Below, one piece after another: positions 1-6,606 of a stretch of DNA of 11,936 nucleotides. The stretch comes from COMBO-56-21 sp041494275 (GTDB lineage Archaea; Thermoplasmatota; Thermoplasmata; UBA10834), in contig JBGQAM010000052.1 in assembly GCA_041494275.1 (NCBI GenBank), positions 1 through 11,936 on the forward strand. Reading direction: 5' to 3'. The notes beneath the pieces were generated by a model, which saw nothing but the letters and a program-made list of their open reading frames with translations, was not told the origin of the DNA and did not search any database. Every line of letters begins with the position of its first letter. Position 1 is the stretch's first letter. The position numbers were made by a program, and so were the translations under genes.

Positions 1-382
1 CCATTCCGCTGACGAATCCGCCGGCCGCGTTTTGAAATCGGAAGGAGTAGTCGCACATCCTGCGCACGTTTGAGAGGCTCGGATCTATCCCTGTCTGTGA
101 CAAGATAATCAACTGCCAGACTGTTGATCTGTATTTGGGAAGATACCAAGTCTTCTCGCGGTCCCACCCGCCATTCTTTTTCTGATGCTCGAGTATCTTT
201 CTGATCGGAGGCCAATCTGGGATGCCCTTTCGTGTCTCGATTGCCTGCTTGCTCTTCGGGGACGTGTCGAGAAGCTGAGTGAGCGTCAAGTAGCGTATGC
301 TGGGGTTCTCTTCTTCCAGAAGCCAGGCCACGACCTCATGTTCGGTCTCCCGCGACCAGCTCCTCTTTGTTGCCTCGACCAC
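1..382 (-). CDS. Prenyltransferase/squalene-cyclase-like toroid protein, N-terminal part (runs off left edge)
   Basis: This minus-strand frame is open from GTG at 382 to the window edge, about 127 residues. It reads VVEATKRSWSRETEHEVVAW, then LLEEENPSIRYLTLTQLLD, and later TVWQLIILSQTGIDPSLSNV and CDYSFRFQNAAGGF. A WLLEEENPS-RYLTL opening, a GGW turn, TVWQL and an F-x-N-x-x-GGF repeat are typical of archaeal and bacterial proteins built from prenyltransferase/terpene-cyclase alpha-alpha repeats. Many of these carry uninformative names. The cyclase or transferase active site would lie beyond the edge, so substrate and activity cannot be judged; many members probably have no terpenoid role. GTG 382 is chosen because AGAGG lies 6 nt upstream and a TATA-like box lies about 43 bp upstream; a later GTG at 331 is possible. 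It follows acdA on the same strand after a 66-bp gap, but the TATA box suggests its own promoter. Confidence 0.72.
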   Translation of the reverse strand, partial: MVEATKRSWSRETEHEVVAWLLEEENPSIRYLTLTQLLDTSPKSKQAIETRKGIPDWPPIRKILEHQKKNGGWDREKTWYLPKYRSTVWQLIILSQTGIDPSLSNVRRMCDYSFRFQNAAGGFVSGM

Positions 383-416
383 GCAACGCCTCTGCAGAGA
401 GAACTCAGTCGCGGAA

Positions 417-430
417 CATAAAGTTATAGA
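417..430 (-). promoter_or_regulatory. TATA-like promoter of the toroid protein gene
   Basis: On the minus strand this reads TCTATAACTTTATG, an AT-rich island in a GC-rich gap. It is centred about 43 bp before the GTG at 382. A start roughly 25 bp downstream of the box would leave a short leader containing AGAGG. The match is by eye only. Confidence 0.4.
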
Positions 431-448
431 GCGGGAGAGAGGAAGGAT

Positions 449-1864
449 TCAACCGCTGGAATTCTCCCTCGGTTGATTCTTCCTGTTGAGGATTTCGAGT
501 CTCCTTCCTTCGTCGTACAAGCATTTCACCGCCTTCGCCGCTCTCATTGCTGACGGGTAGACCGGTATGTTCTTGACCCTGAGCTCCTGAACGACCTCAT
601 CCACTTCAGGCCCTCCAACCCAGCATGCGACGATGGGCTTCTTGAGGTTCCTTTTCTCCTCAACGAGCTTGATCACGGCACCGACATACTCTCTCGGTCT
701 AGCGATCCCAGCATGGACGCATGTCATGATCAGAGCGTCAACGTTCGGATCTGAGAGCATTATGCTTCCAGTAGCGTGGTATCTGTGGAACCTTGCATCT
801 CCGGCAACGTCCAACGGGTTGCGCGCGGAGGTGGTTGAGGGGAGATGCGGCCGCAATGCCTCGACCGTCTTCTTCGTGAGATTGGGCACTCTGAGGCCTA
901 TGGACTCGCACCAGTCAGCTATCATGATTCCCGCCCCTCCGCCGTTCGATATTATCCCGACCTTGTTGCTGAGAGTCGGCGGCTGATAGGCCAATGCGCG
1001 GGCAAAATCGAAGAGTTCTATCACATCGTACGCTCTTTGGATGTGTACCTGCTTGAATGCAGAATCGTAGACCGCGTCGGAGCCGCTCAAGGACCCAGTA
1101 TGTGTCGAGGCGGCGGCCGAACCTGCTGGCGTCCTTCCCGCTTTGATTGCCACGATTGGCTTCTGACATCTGCGCGCAGAGTCGAGGAATTTCTTGCCGT
1201 CCTTGATCCCCTCGATGTACATCGCTATGACTTTCGTCGATGGGTCGTTGTTCAGGTAGTCAATGAGGTCAGCGTCGTCGACGTCAGCCTTGTTGCCAAC
1301 GCTGATCACTCTCGAGAGGCCGATGTGCTCCCCGTTGGCGTAGTAGATCATGCCTATGCAAAGCGCACCGCTCTGGCTGATGAGGGCGATCTCGCCCGGC
1401 CGCGGCATTCCGAAGACGAACGCCGCATCCAGGTTGTCGATCGGGTCCTTGTATCCAAGGGTGTTTGGGCCGATGAGTCTCATGCCGCCTTTCCGGGCAA
1501 TCTGAAGGACCTCTTCCTCGAGCAGTCTCCCCTTTTCACCTATCTCACCGAACCCCGATGAGATCACTATCACGCCCTTCACTTTCTTCTTCGCGCACTC
1601 GGTCATGACCTTCGGCACAAACTCCGCGGGGACCGCGATGATCGCGAGATCGATGTCATCCTTCACTGCTAGCACGCTGGGCTGTGTCTTCAGGCCCATG
1701 ATCATCGGCGTTTCCGGGTTGATGGGGTAGACCTTACCTGTGTAGCCCTGGACGAGTATGTTCTGAAGAATCTCGTATCCGATCTTCATGGGGCTTCGGG
1801 AAGCACCGATGACTGCAATAGATTTCGGCGAGAATATGGGTTTCAGGTCTTCAACAGTTCCCAT
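449..1864 (-). CDS. acdA: Acetate/acyl-CoA ligase (ADP-forming), alpha subunit
   Basis: The 471-residue product matches the stand-alone alpha subunit of archaeal ADP-forming acetyl-CoA synthetase, which makes ATP from acyl-CoA, ADP and phosphate while releasing the acid. Visible parts are a Rossmann CoA-binding domain (about 8-140, with SIAVIGASRSP and RLIGPNTLGY), a first succinyl-CoA-ligase-like domain (about 155-290, with LISQSGALC) and a second one (about 300-460, with GIISNGGGAGI). The phosphohistidine segment KAGRTPAG-STHTGSLSGSD places the catalytic histidine at residue 255. The ATP-grasp beta subunit is not fused and not in this window, so it must lie elsewhere. The length matches split-subunit enzymes (about 460). 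Acyl substrate specificity (acetate, branched-chain or aryl acids) cannot be read from sequence. It is transcribed divergently from fbp across a 221-bp gap. Confidence 0.9.
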   Translation of the reverse strand: MGTVEDLKPIFSPKSIAVIGASRSPMKIGYEILQNILVQGYTGKVYPINPETPMIMGLKTQPSVLAVKDDIDLAIIAVPAEFVPKVMTECAKKKVKGVIVISSGFGEIGEKGRLLEEEVLQIARKGGMRLIGPNTLGYKDPIDNLDAAFVFGMPRPGEIALISQSGALCIGMIYYANGEHIGLSRVISVGNKADVDDADLIDYLNNDPSTKVIAMYIEGIKDGKKFLDSARRCQKPIVAIKAGRTPAGSAAASTHTGSLSGSDAVYDSAFKQVHIQRAYDVIELFDFARALAYQPPTLSNKVGIISNGGGAGIMIADWCESIGLRVPNLTKKTVEALRPHLPSTTSARNPLDVAGDARFHRYHATGSIMLSDPNVDALIMTCVHAGIARPREYVGAVIKLVEEKRNLKKPIVACWVGGPEVDEVVQELRVKNIPVYPSAMRAAKAVKCLYDEGRRLEILNRKNQPRENSSG

Positions 1865-1900
1865 GAGTATTTCACTCGCACTCGGAAAAGAGCCCTATGC

Positions 1901-1916
1901 TCGTTTAAGCCTTTCC
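1901..1916 (-). promoter_or_regulatory. Probable acdA promoter (BRE plus TATA-like box)
   Basis: The minus strand reads GGAAAG followed by GCTTAAACGA, a purine-rich BRE-like stretch next to an AT-rich box about 43 bp before the acdA ATG. A start site near 1882 would leave a leader of about 17 nt. No strong Shine-Dalgarno is present; GAGTGA lies just ahead of the ATG. The rest of the divergent gap shows nothing else I can name. Confidence 0.42.
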
Positions 1917-2011
1917 ACAGAACCATCGACGGCGACAATCCTTTCGTTCATAGCCTCTTGATGCTGGTCGGTACGCCAGACCTTTCCCGCCTCTTCAAGA
2001 TGTTCGGAAAC

Positions 2012-2023
2012 GGTTAATATATG
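2012..2023 (+). promoter_or_regulatory. fbp-tpiA promoter (TATA box)
   Basis: GGTTAATATATG stands out as an archaeal TATA box, preceded by the purine-rich GGAAAC. A start about 25 bp downstream falls near 2043 and gives a leader of about 42 nt. The first nine bases are identical to the box ahead of apgM at 10226-10234. Confidence 0.6.
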
Positions 2024-2072
2024 TCAAGAGTCTTATCAGCCGCATCAAGATCAGTTCCGATCTACCACTCAC

Positions 2073-2079
2073 GGAGGAG
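2073..2079 (+). promoter_or_regulatory. Strong ribosome binding site of fbp
   Basis: GGAGGAG lies 6 nt before the ATG at 2086. It is the best Shine-Dalgarno match in the window and fixes the fbp start; most other genes here have weak or no such sites. Confidence 0.75.
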
Positions 2080-2085
2080 ACTGAA

Positions 2086-3219
2086 ATGCCAGAAAAAGTG
2101 ACAGTATCACTTATCAAAGCGGACGTTGGATCGATCGCAGGGCACTCGAGGCCGCACCCGAGGATGATGGAGGTCGCCTCCGATATGCTCGGGAAGGCCG
2201 TCAGGGATGGCCTCCTGAACGACTACTACGTCACAAGATGCGGAGACGACATGCAGCTTCTGATGACTCACAGGAAGGGCGAGAACAACAGGGAGGTCCA
2301 TGAGCTAGCTTGGAACGCGTTCATGGCCGCTGCGAACGAAGCGAAGAAGATGCACTTGTATGCCGCGGGGCAGGACCTGCTTTCCGATGCCTTCTCCGGG
2401 AATGTGAGAGGACAAGGCCCGGGGGCTGCAGAGATGGAGTTCGAGGAGAGACCCACCGAACCTATGCTCGTGTTCATGGCTGACAAGTGCGGTCCATCTG
2501 CATATTCACTTCCGATCTCGAAGATCTTCATGGACCCATTCACTACCACCGGCCTCGTGATAGATCCCAGAGCCCACCTCGGCTACGATATCGAGATCGT
2601 TGACGTCGTCGACCACAAGAAGGTCGTGATGAGCTCCCCCGCCGAGCTCTATGACATATTGGCCCTCCTGGGAGACACCACAAGATATGCGGTCAAGCGG
2701 GTCATGCACCGTTCGGTCGGCATAGCAGCAGTCGTTTCGACCGAGAAGTTGAATATGCTCGCTGGTAAGTATGTAGGCAAGGACGACCCCGTGATGTTGG
2801 TCAGGTGCCAATCAGGCCTGCCTGCAGTCGGAGAGGTCCTCCAGCCATTTGCATTCCCGCAGCTGGTGGCTGGCTGGATGCGCGGTTCTCACTATGGCGC
2901 ATGGTATCCCTGCGCGGTCGACCAGTCCGACCCGACCTACCACGATGGTCCCCCGCGGGTATGCTCCCTCGGAATCCAGATCACAAACGGCAAGATACAG
3001 GGCTCCGAAGCGCCGGGCTCGAAACCGGGAGACCACAAGCCGATTGACTACTTCGCAGGTAGAGAGTGGGACGTCGTGAGGAACAAAGCCATGGAGATAT
3101 CGATCTACATGAGAGGGCACGGACCATTCATGCCAGGCATCGTGTCCCCAGAGGAACTGGAGTACACCACTCGCCCGGACATACTGAAGAAACTCGAGCC
3201 GAGGATGCAGCCTCTGTGA
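2086..3219 (+). CDS. fbp: Fructose-1,6-bisphosphate aldolase/phosphatase (class V FBPase)
   Basis: This 377-residue protein is the bifunctional archaeal gluconeogenic enzyme. It condenses dihydroxyacetone phosphate with glyceraldehyde 3-phosphate and then removes the C1 phosphate to give fructose 6-phosphate in the cytoplasm. Residues expected from the family are all present: D13 and H20 in KADVGSIAGH, D54-D55 in CGDDMQLL, Q96, D133-K134 in MADKCGPS, and the Schiff-base/metal segment KYVGKDDP with Y229, K232, D233 and D234. R266, D287 and Y360 are candidates for further substrate contacts. The length is normal for the family (about 360-400). The ATG follows GGAGGAG at ideal spacing. tpiA begins 14 nt after the stop. 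This makes a probable two-gene operon in which TPI balances the two triose phosphates that this enzyme consumes. Confidence 0.96.
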   Translation: MPEKVTVSLIKADVGSIAGHSRPHPRMMEVASDMLGKAVRDGLLNDYYVTRCGDDMQLLMTHRKGENNREVHELAWNAFMAAANEAKKMHLYAAGQDLLSDAFSGNVRGQGPGAAEMEFEERPTEPMLVFMADKCGPSAYSLPISKIFMDPFTTTGLVIDPRAHLGYDIEIVDVVDHKKVVMSSPAELYDILALLGDTTRYAVKRVMHRSVGIAAVVSTEKLNMLAGKYVGKDDPVMLVRCQSGLPAVGEVLQPFAFPQLVAGWMRGSHYGAWYPCAVDQSDPTYHDGPPRVCSLGIQITNGKIQGSEAPGSKPGDHKPIDYFAGREWDVVRNKAMEISIYMRGHGPFMPGIVSPEELEYTTRPDILKKLEPRMQPL

Positions 3220-3233
3220 CGAGGTCGTGAACC

Positions 3234-3914
3234 TTGCCCGTCCGAAAACCAGTGATCGTGGTCAACTTCAAGACATACCCCGAAGCGAGCGGCCCAGGAG
3301 CACTTTCCCTTGCGAAGCTCTGCGCTCAAATCTCATCCGAAACCGGAGCACCGATTATCGTGGCACCCCCGATGCTCGACCTCGCCATAGTGGCGTCGAG
3401 CGTGAAGATACCCGTCTTCGCCCAGCATGTCGATAGTGTGCAATCAGGTAGCACAACTGGGCACATCACAGTCGAGAACGCGAAATCCTCTGGTGCGCTG
3501 GGGACTCTCGTGAACCATTCGGAGAGGAGGATCAAGATTTCAGAGATCCATGAAATCATTGACAAGTCCAGGAGAGCCGGTCTCGCGACCATAGTATGCA
3601 CCAACAACCTCGCCATGAGCAAGGCTTGTGCGGCCATGGAACCCGATTTCGTCGCGATCGAACCTCCGGAACTCATCGGCGGGGACGTGTCCGTCACGAC
3701 TGCAAACCCGAAGATTGTCGCTGACACCGTGTTGGCAATCAAAGGGATCAGCAAGAGTGTTGGCGTTCTATGCGGCGCTGGAGTCAAGAACGGTCACGAC
3801 GTCGCCAAAGCACTCGAGCTCGGGACGGATGGCGTCCTTCTGGCAAGTGGAGTCGTCAAGGCCAAGGACCAAAGGGCAGTCCTGCTAGACTTGGTCTCCG
3901 GCCTCAGAGGATAG
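3234..3914 (+). CDS. tpiA: Triosephosphate isomerase (archaeal short type)
   Basis: The 226-residue TIM-barrel enzyme interconverts dihydroxyacetone phosphate and glyceraldehyde 3-phosphate. Archaeal TIMs are about 220-230 residues, shorter than the bacterial form, and this one fits. Catalytic residues are visible: N11 and K13 in VVNFKTY, the electrophile H95 in VNHSERR, and the base E143 in AIEPPELIGG. The phosphate grip is made by GAGVKNG (181-187) and GVLLASG (200-206). The start is probably TTG at 3234, since no in-frame ATG or GTG fits the family N-terminus; GAGG lies 9 nt upstream. It follows fbp by 14 nt and should be co-transcribed with it. The non-ATG start may lower its translation relative to fbp, which is inference. 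Confidence 0.95.
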   Translation: MPVRKPVIVVNFKTYPEASGPGALSLAKLCAQISSETGAPIIVAPPMLDLAIVASSVKIPVFAQHVDSVQSGSTTGHITVENAKSSGALGTLVNHSERRIKISEIHEIIDKSRRAGLATIVCTNNLAMSKACAAMEPDFVAIEPPELIGGDVSVTTANPKIVADTVLAIKGISKSVGVLCGAGVKNGHDVAKALELGTDGVLLASGVVKAKDQRAVLLDLVSGLRG

Positions 3915-3968
3915 GAAGCCTACTTGTAGCGCACTCGGCTTTCTTCTTTCGAACGCCTCAGCAGGTTG

Positions 3969-6143
3969 ATGCGGCGCGTATGCGTTCTGGCGGTGTCATC
4001 GGCCTTGCTCTTCATGTCGGGCGCGTTCGCGCCGTGTCACATTCTCTCATCCGACGAAGCGGGTACCGAAGCGATTCCAGCCGAATCACGAATACTGATA
4101 GCGGAGTTCTATCCATGCGGTATGCTTGACGACGAGTACGTGAGGCTGAGAAGCGCAGCGCAGATTCCCATCGATCTCAGGAATTGGAGTCTGACGGATG
4201 GAGAAGGCGTGTTACGGTTCTGTCAGGACCAGTGGCTCCAGCCCTCTGCCAGCGTGACGGTCTCCATGAACTCGAGCTCCTACTTCTCGGCCTTCGGCTT
4301 CTATCCAGACATTTCTGCGAACGACCCGAGGACGCAACGGAATGTCACGCTCAACGGCAGCTGGCGTCTATCGGATTCAGGCGATTCTCTCGCGCTCATA
4401 GACCCTGGTGGCGCGGTTGTCGATTTCGTCGTGTATGGGAATTGCAGCGATACTTCGCGTTGCTGGAATGGTCCTCCTGTCCCGGCTCTGAGGAAGGGCG
4501 AGGTGGCAAAGAGAATTGCGACCAGCCTGTCTCTCCAGGAAACGAACAGCAGACTGGACTGGCAACCTTTCAGGGAGTACAAATATGGATACACAGAGTT
4601 TGAGCGGCTGGAAGCGACGGTAGCTCCTGGTGGGTTGACGGCGTTCGTCAGCCCAGATTGCTCGTTGGAGGTCGTTACAGAGACTTTCAACTCGGCCGTA
4701 TCGAGCATAAGACTGTGCACCTACGAGCTGGACTCGGTTGCTGTGTGCGCATCTCTCTTGCAGGCGGCAGCGAGAGGAGTGACAGTTCAGGTGCTGGTCG
4801 ACGGTGTGCCCGCGGGAGGGATAGGCGAGCGCGAGGCAATCTGCGTATCAGTCCTGGCGGCTGGGGGAGTGCGTGTGAGCACGGTCAACGGGAATCTCGA
4901 TCTTAAGATCGTGTCGCATATTGGACCGTTGCATGCGAAGTATGCGGTTGTGGATTCCAGAACCTCAATAGTACTCTCCGAGAACTTCGTCGAGAGTGGC
5001 CTCCCTGTTGACGTGCTTTGCGGAAACAGGGGATGGGGAGTAAAGATTGAGGACTCGATTGTCGCGAGATACCTCGCTGAGTTATTCGATTCGGATTCTC
5101 GGGCGTCGCGGAGCGATGTGCACGAATGGAGGGCGGATGTTCGTTTCGATGCCCTTGCAGTTCTGCCGGCAATCCCAGAAGTCAATCACACAAGGGGAAT
5201 GCTTCGCCCTCTTCGCTCGACGTGCGAGTCACGCATAGAGCTGGTTCCGTCCCCCGATGGATCATTGGTGGCCCCGTTTGCCGGATCAATCCTCTCCGCC
5301 GCATCCTCGATCGAGACGGAACAGTTTCAGGTGGATCTTCTCTGGGACACACGATGGGATGAGTCTCCTCGCTCCAGCCCGTTGCTCGATGCTCTTCAGG
5401 CCGCGATGTCGCGAGGCGGCAGCGTCGAGATGCTGTTGGACTCTACATGGTTCAACTTAGAAATGAATTCGGGCGTGGTCGCTCACATGGCTTCGACCGC
5501 GCTGAACGAGAGCTGGGCAGGGGAGTTCAAGTTGTTGGATCCCTCTGGCCCGGTGACCGTGTTGCACAACAAGGGTGCAGTGATCGACGGTAGGCGCGTC
5601 TTGATCTCCAGCAACAATTGGGGATACTCGTCCTTTGCCAGGAATAGAGAGCTCGCTGCTATTCTGGAATCGAATGAGATGGCGACCTACTTCTCGAAGG
5701 CGTTCGAGCTCGATTGGACCCCGGATGATACTGCTCCAAATGCGTATGCGGGGGAGGATCAGCAGGTCCGGCTTGGAGAGCAAGTGCGATTGGACGCCGG
5801 AGGCTCGAGCGATGACCGAGTTGTCGCTCACTGGGCTTGGGATATAGATGAGGATGGGGAGACAGAGTGCACCACTGAGCAAGCTCGGTTCTTTGCCACA
5901 AGACCAGGACCGATAGAGATATTCCTGACGGTCGAAGACGCTTGGGGAAACAAGGGATACGACACCATCGAGATCGAGATTCTGTCGGATGACAGCTCCA
6001 CTTCCCAGGGTCGCGATTCCGTGGGTAGACTCGGAGTGTTGGTTTCTATTGTGGGCGGCTCAGTCGGCCTTCTGGTTGGAGCGCTAGTCGCGAAGCATCG
6101 GTACCGGTCAACTCGCAAACTTAATCATCCGAGACGAGATTGA
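3969..6143 (+). CDS. Secreted, membrane-anchored lamin-tail/phospholipase-D/PKD protein
   Basis: The 724-residue protein has an N-terminal signal peptide (about 1-25; RRVCVLAV then a hydrophobic run). Next is a lamin-tail-like beta domain (about 41-160, with ILIAEFYP, DDEYVRLRS and IDLRNWSLTDGEG). Two phospholipase-D modules carry intact HxK(x4)D motifs: HAKYAVVD (H322, K324, D329) and HNKGAVID (H533, K535, D540), the latter followed by ISSNNWG and RNREL. A PKD-like domain spans about 589-671 (GEDQQVRLGEQVRLDAGGSS, WDIDEDG), then one membrane helix (about 688-708) and a basic tail. The catalytic part should therefore face outside. Both HKD motifs suggest an active phosphodiesterase on nucleic acid or phospholipid; the target is unknown. 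The start is ATG 3969, with TTG 3966 as an alternative; a TAG at 3927 closes the frame upstream. It lies 54 bp after tpiA and 10 bp before the GNAT gene. Confidence 0.85.
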   Translation: MRRVCVLAVSSALLFMSGAFAPCHILSSDEAGTEAIPAESRILIAEFYPCGMLDDEYVRLRSAAQIPIDLRNWSLTDGEGVLRFCQDQWLQPSASVTVSMNSSSYFSAFGFYPDISANDPRTQRNVTLNGSWRLSDSGDSLALIDPGGAVVDFVVYGNCSDTSRCWNGPPVPALRKGEVAKRIATSLSLQETNSRLDWQPFREYKYGYTEFERLEATVAPGGLTAFVSPDCSLEVVTETFNSAVSSIRLCTYELDSVAVCASLLQAAARGVTVQVLVDGVPAGGIGEREAICVSVLAAGGVRVSTVNGNLDLKIVSHIGPLHAKYAVVDSRTSIVLSENFVESGLPVDVLCGNRGWGVKIEDSIVARYLAELFDSDSRASRSDVHEWRADVRFDALAVLPAIPEVNHTRGMLRPLRSTCESRIELVPSPDGSLVAPFAGSILSAASSIETEQFQVDLLWDTRWDESPRSSPLLDALQAAMSRGGSVEMLLDSTWFNLEMNSGVVAHMASTALNESWAGEFKLLDPSGPVTVLHNKGAVIDGRRVLISSNNWGYSSFARNRELAAILESNEMATYFSKAFELDWTPDDTAPNAYAGEDQQVRLGEQVRLDAGGSSDDRVVAHWAWDIDEDGETECTTEQARFFATRPGPIEIFLTVEDAWGNKGYDTIEIEILSDDSSTSQGRDSVGRLGVLVSIVGGSVGLLVGALVAKHRYRSTRKLNHPRRD

Positions 6144-6153
6144 CATCGCTATC

Positions 6154-6597
6154 ATGATAGTCACCAGGCCTTTCTCCCCGACCGATATTCCGTTCATAAC
6201 GAAGATCGTGAAGAAGTCGCTCGGCGAGACGTATCCTCCGTCGCTCTTCCTGACTGTCCACAACCTCTGGCGAGAAGGTTTCCTCGTCGTTCAGGACGAC
6301 GGAGACATTGTCGGGTTCGTGGCGACAGTCCCTTCTGGCCAGAAGGTCGCTCGAGTGCTGATGCTCGCCATCCTCCCCGAGAAGAGGAAGAAATCGCTCG
6401 GCCGGACGCTCATGGAGGGACTCTATTCGAGCTGTCTCGCCAGGGGGTTCGACACCGTAATCTTGGAAGTGCGGAAGAGCAACAAGGACGCGATTGCCTT
6501 CTACGAACGGCAGGGGTTCTCCATCTACGGACAGATTAGAGAGTTCTACACGAACGGCGAGGACGCCTACAAGATGATGAAGGTCCTTCAGACATAG
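6154..6597 (+). CDS. GNAT N-acetyltransferase, Ard1/RimI-like
   Basis: This 147-residue protein has the GNAT fold. An N-terminal TRPFSPTDIPFI strand-helix opens it, and GFLVVQDDGDIVGFVAT forms the middle sheet. Acetyl-CoA motif A spans about 66-88 (LAILPEKRKKSLGRTLM). Motif B follows as ILEVRKSNKDAIAFYERQGF with the ending EFYTNGEDAYKM. The YPP near residue 28 and the N-G-E-D-A-Y-x-M ending resemble archaeal Ard1/RimI enzymes, which acetylate protein N-termini. The usual R/Q-x-x-G-x-G/A loop reads RKKSLGR, with serine in place of the first glycine. That is tolerated in some members but is worth noting. It starts 10 nt after the surface PLD gene with no clear Shine-Dalgarno, so it may depend on read-through from upstream. 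The substrate is not predictable. It ends 9 bp from the convergent AAA+ gene. Confidence 0.85.
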   Translation: MIVTRPFSPTDIPFITKIVKKSLGETYPPSLFLTVHNLWREGFLVVQDDGDIVGFVATVPSGQKVARVLMLAILPEKRKKSLGRTLMEGLYSSCLARGFDTVILEVRKSNKDAIAFYERQGFSIYGQIREFYTNGEDAYKMMKVLQT

Positions 6598-6606
6598 ACT
6601 GAATGC

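Noticed and set aside
845..1561. Long plus-strand open frame of 238 codons opposite acdA.
   Set aside because: It is the antisense shadow of a well-supported gene with intact catalytic motifs; its translation shows no recognisable domain.
1892..2022. Open minus-strand stretch in the acdA-fbp gap reading EEAGKVWRTDQHQEAMNERI and ending in TAG, in the same frame as acdA.
   Set aside because: It has no start codon except an internal ATG that leaves 18 residues, it overlaps the fbp promoter, and a TAG separates it from acdA. About 40 open codons can occur by chance at this GC content.
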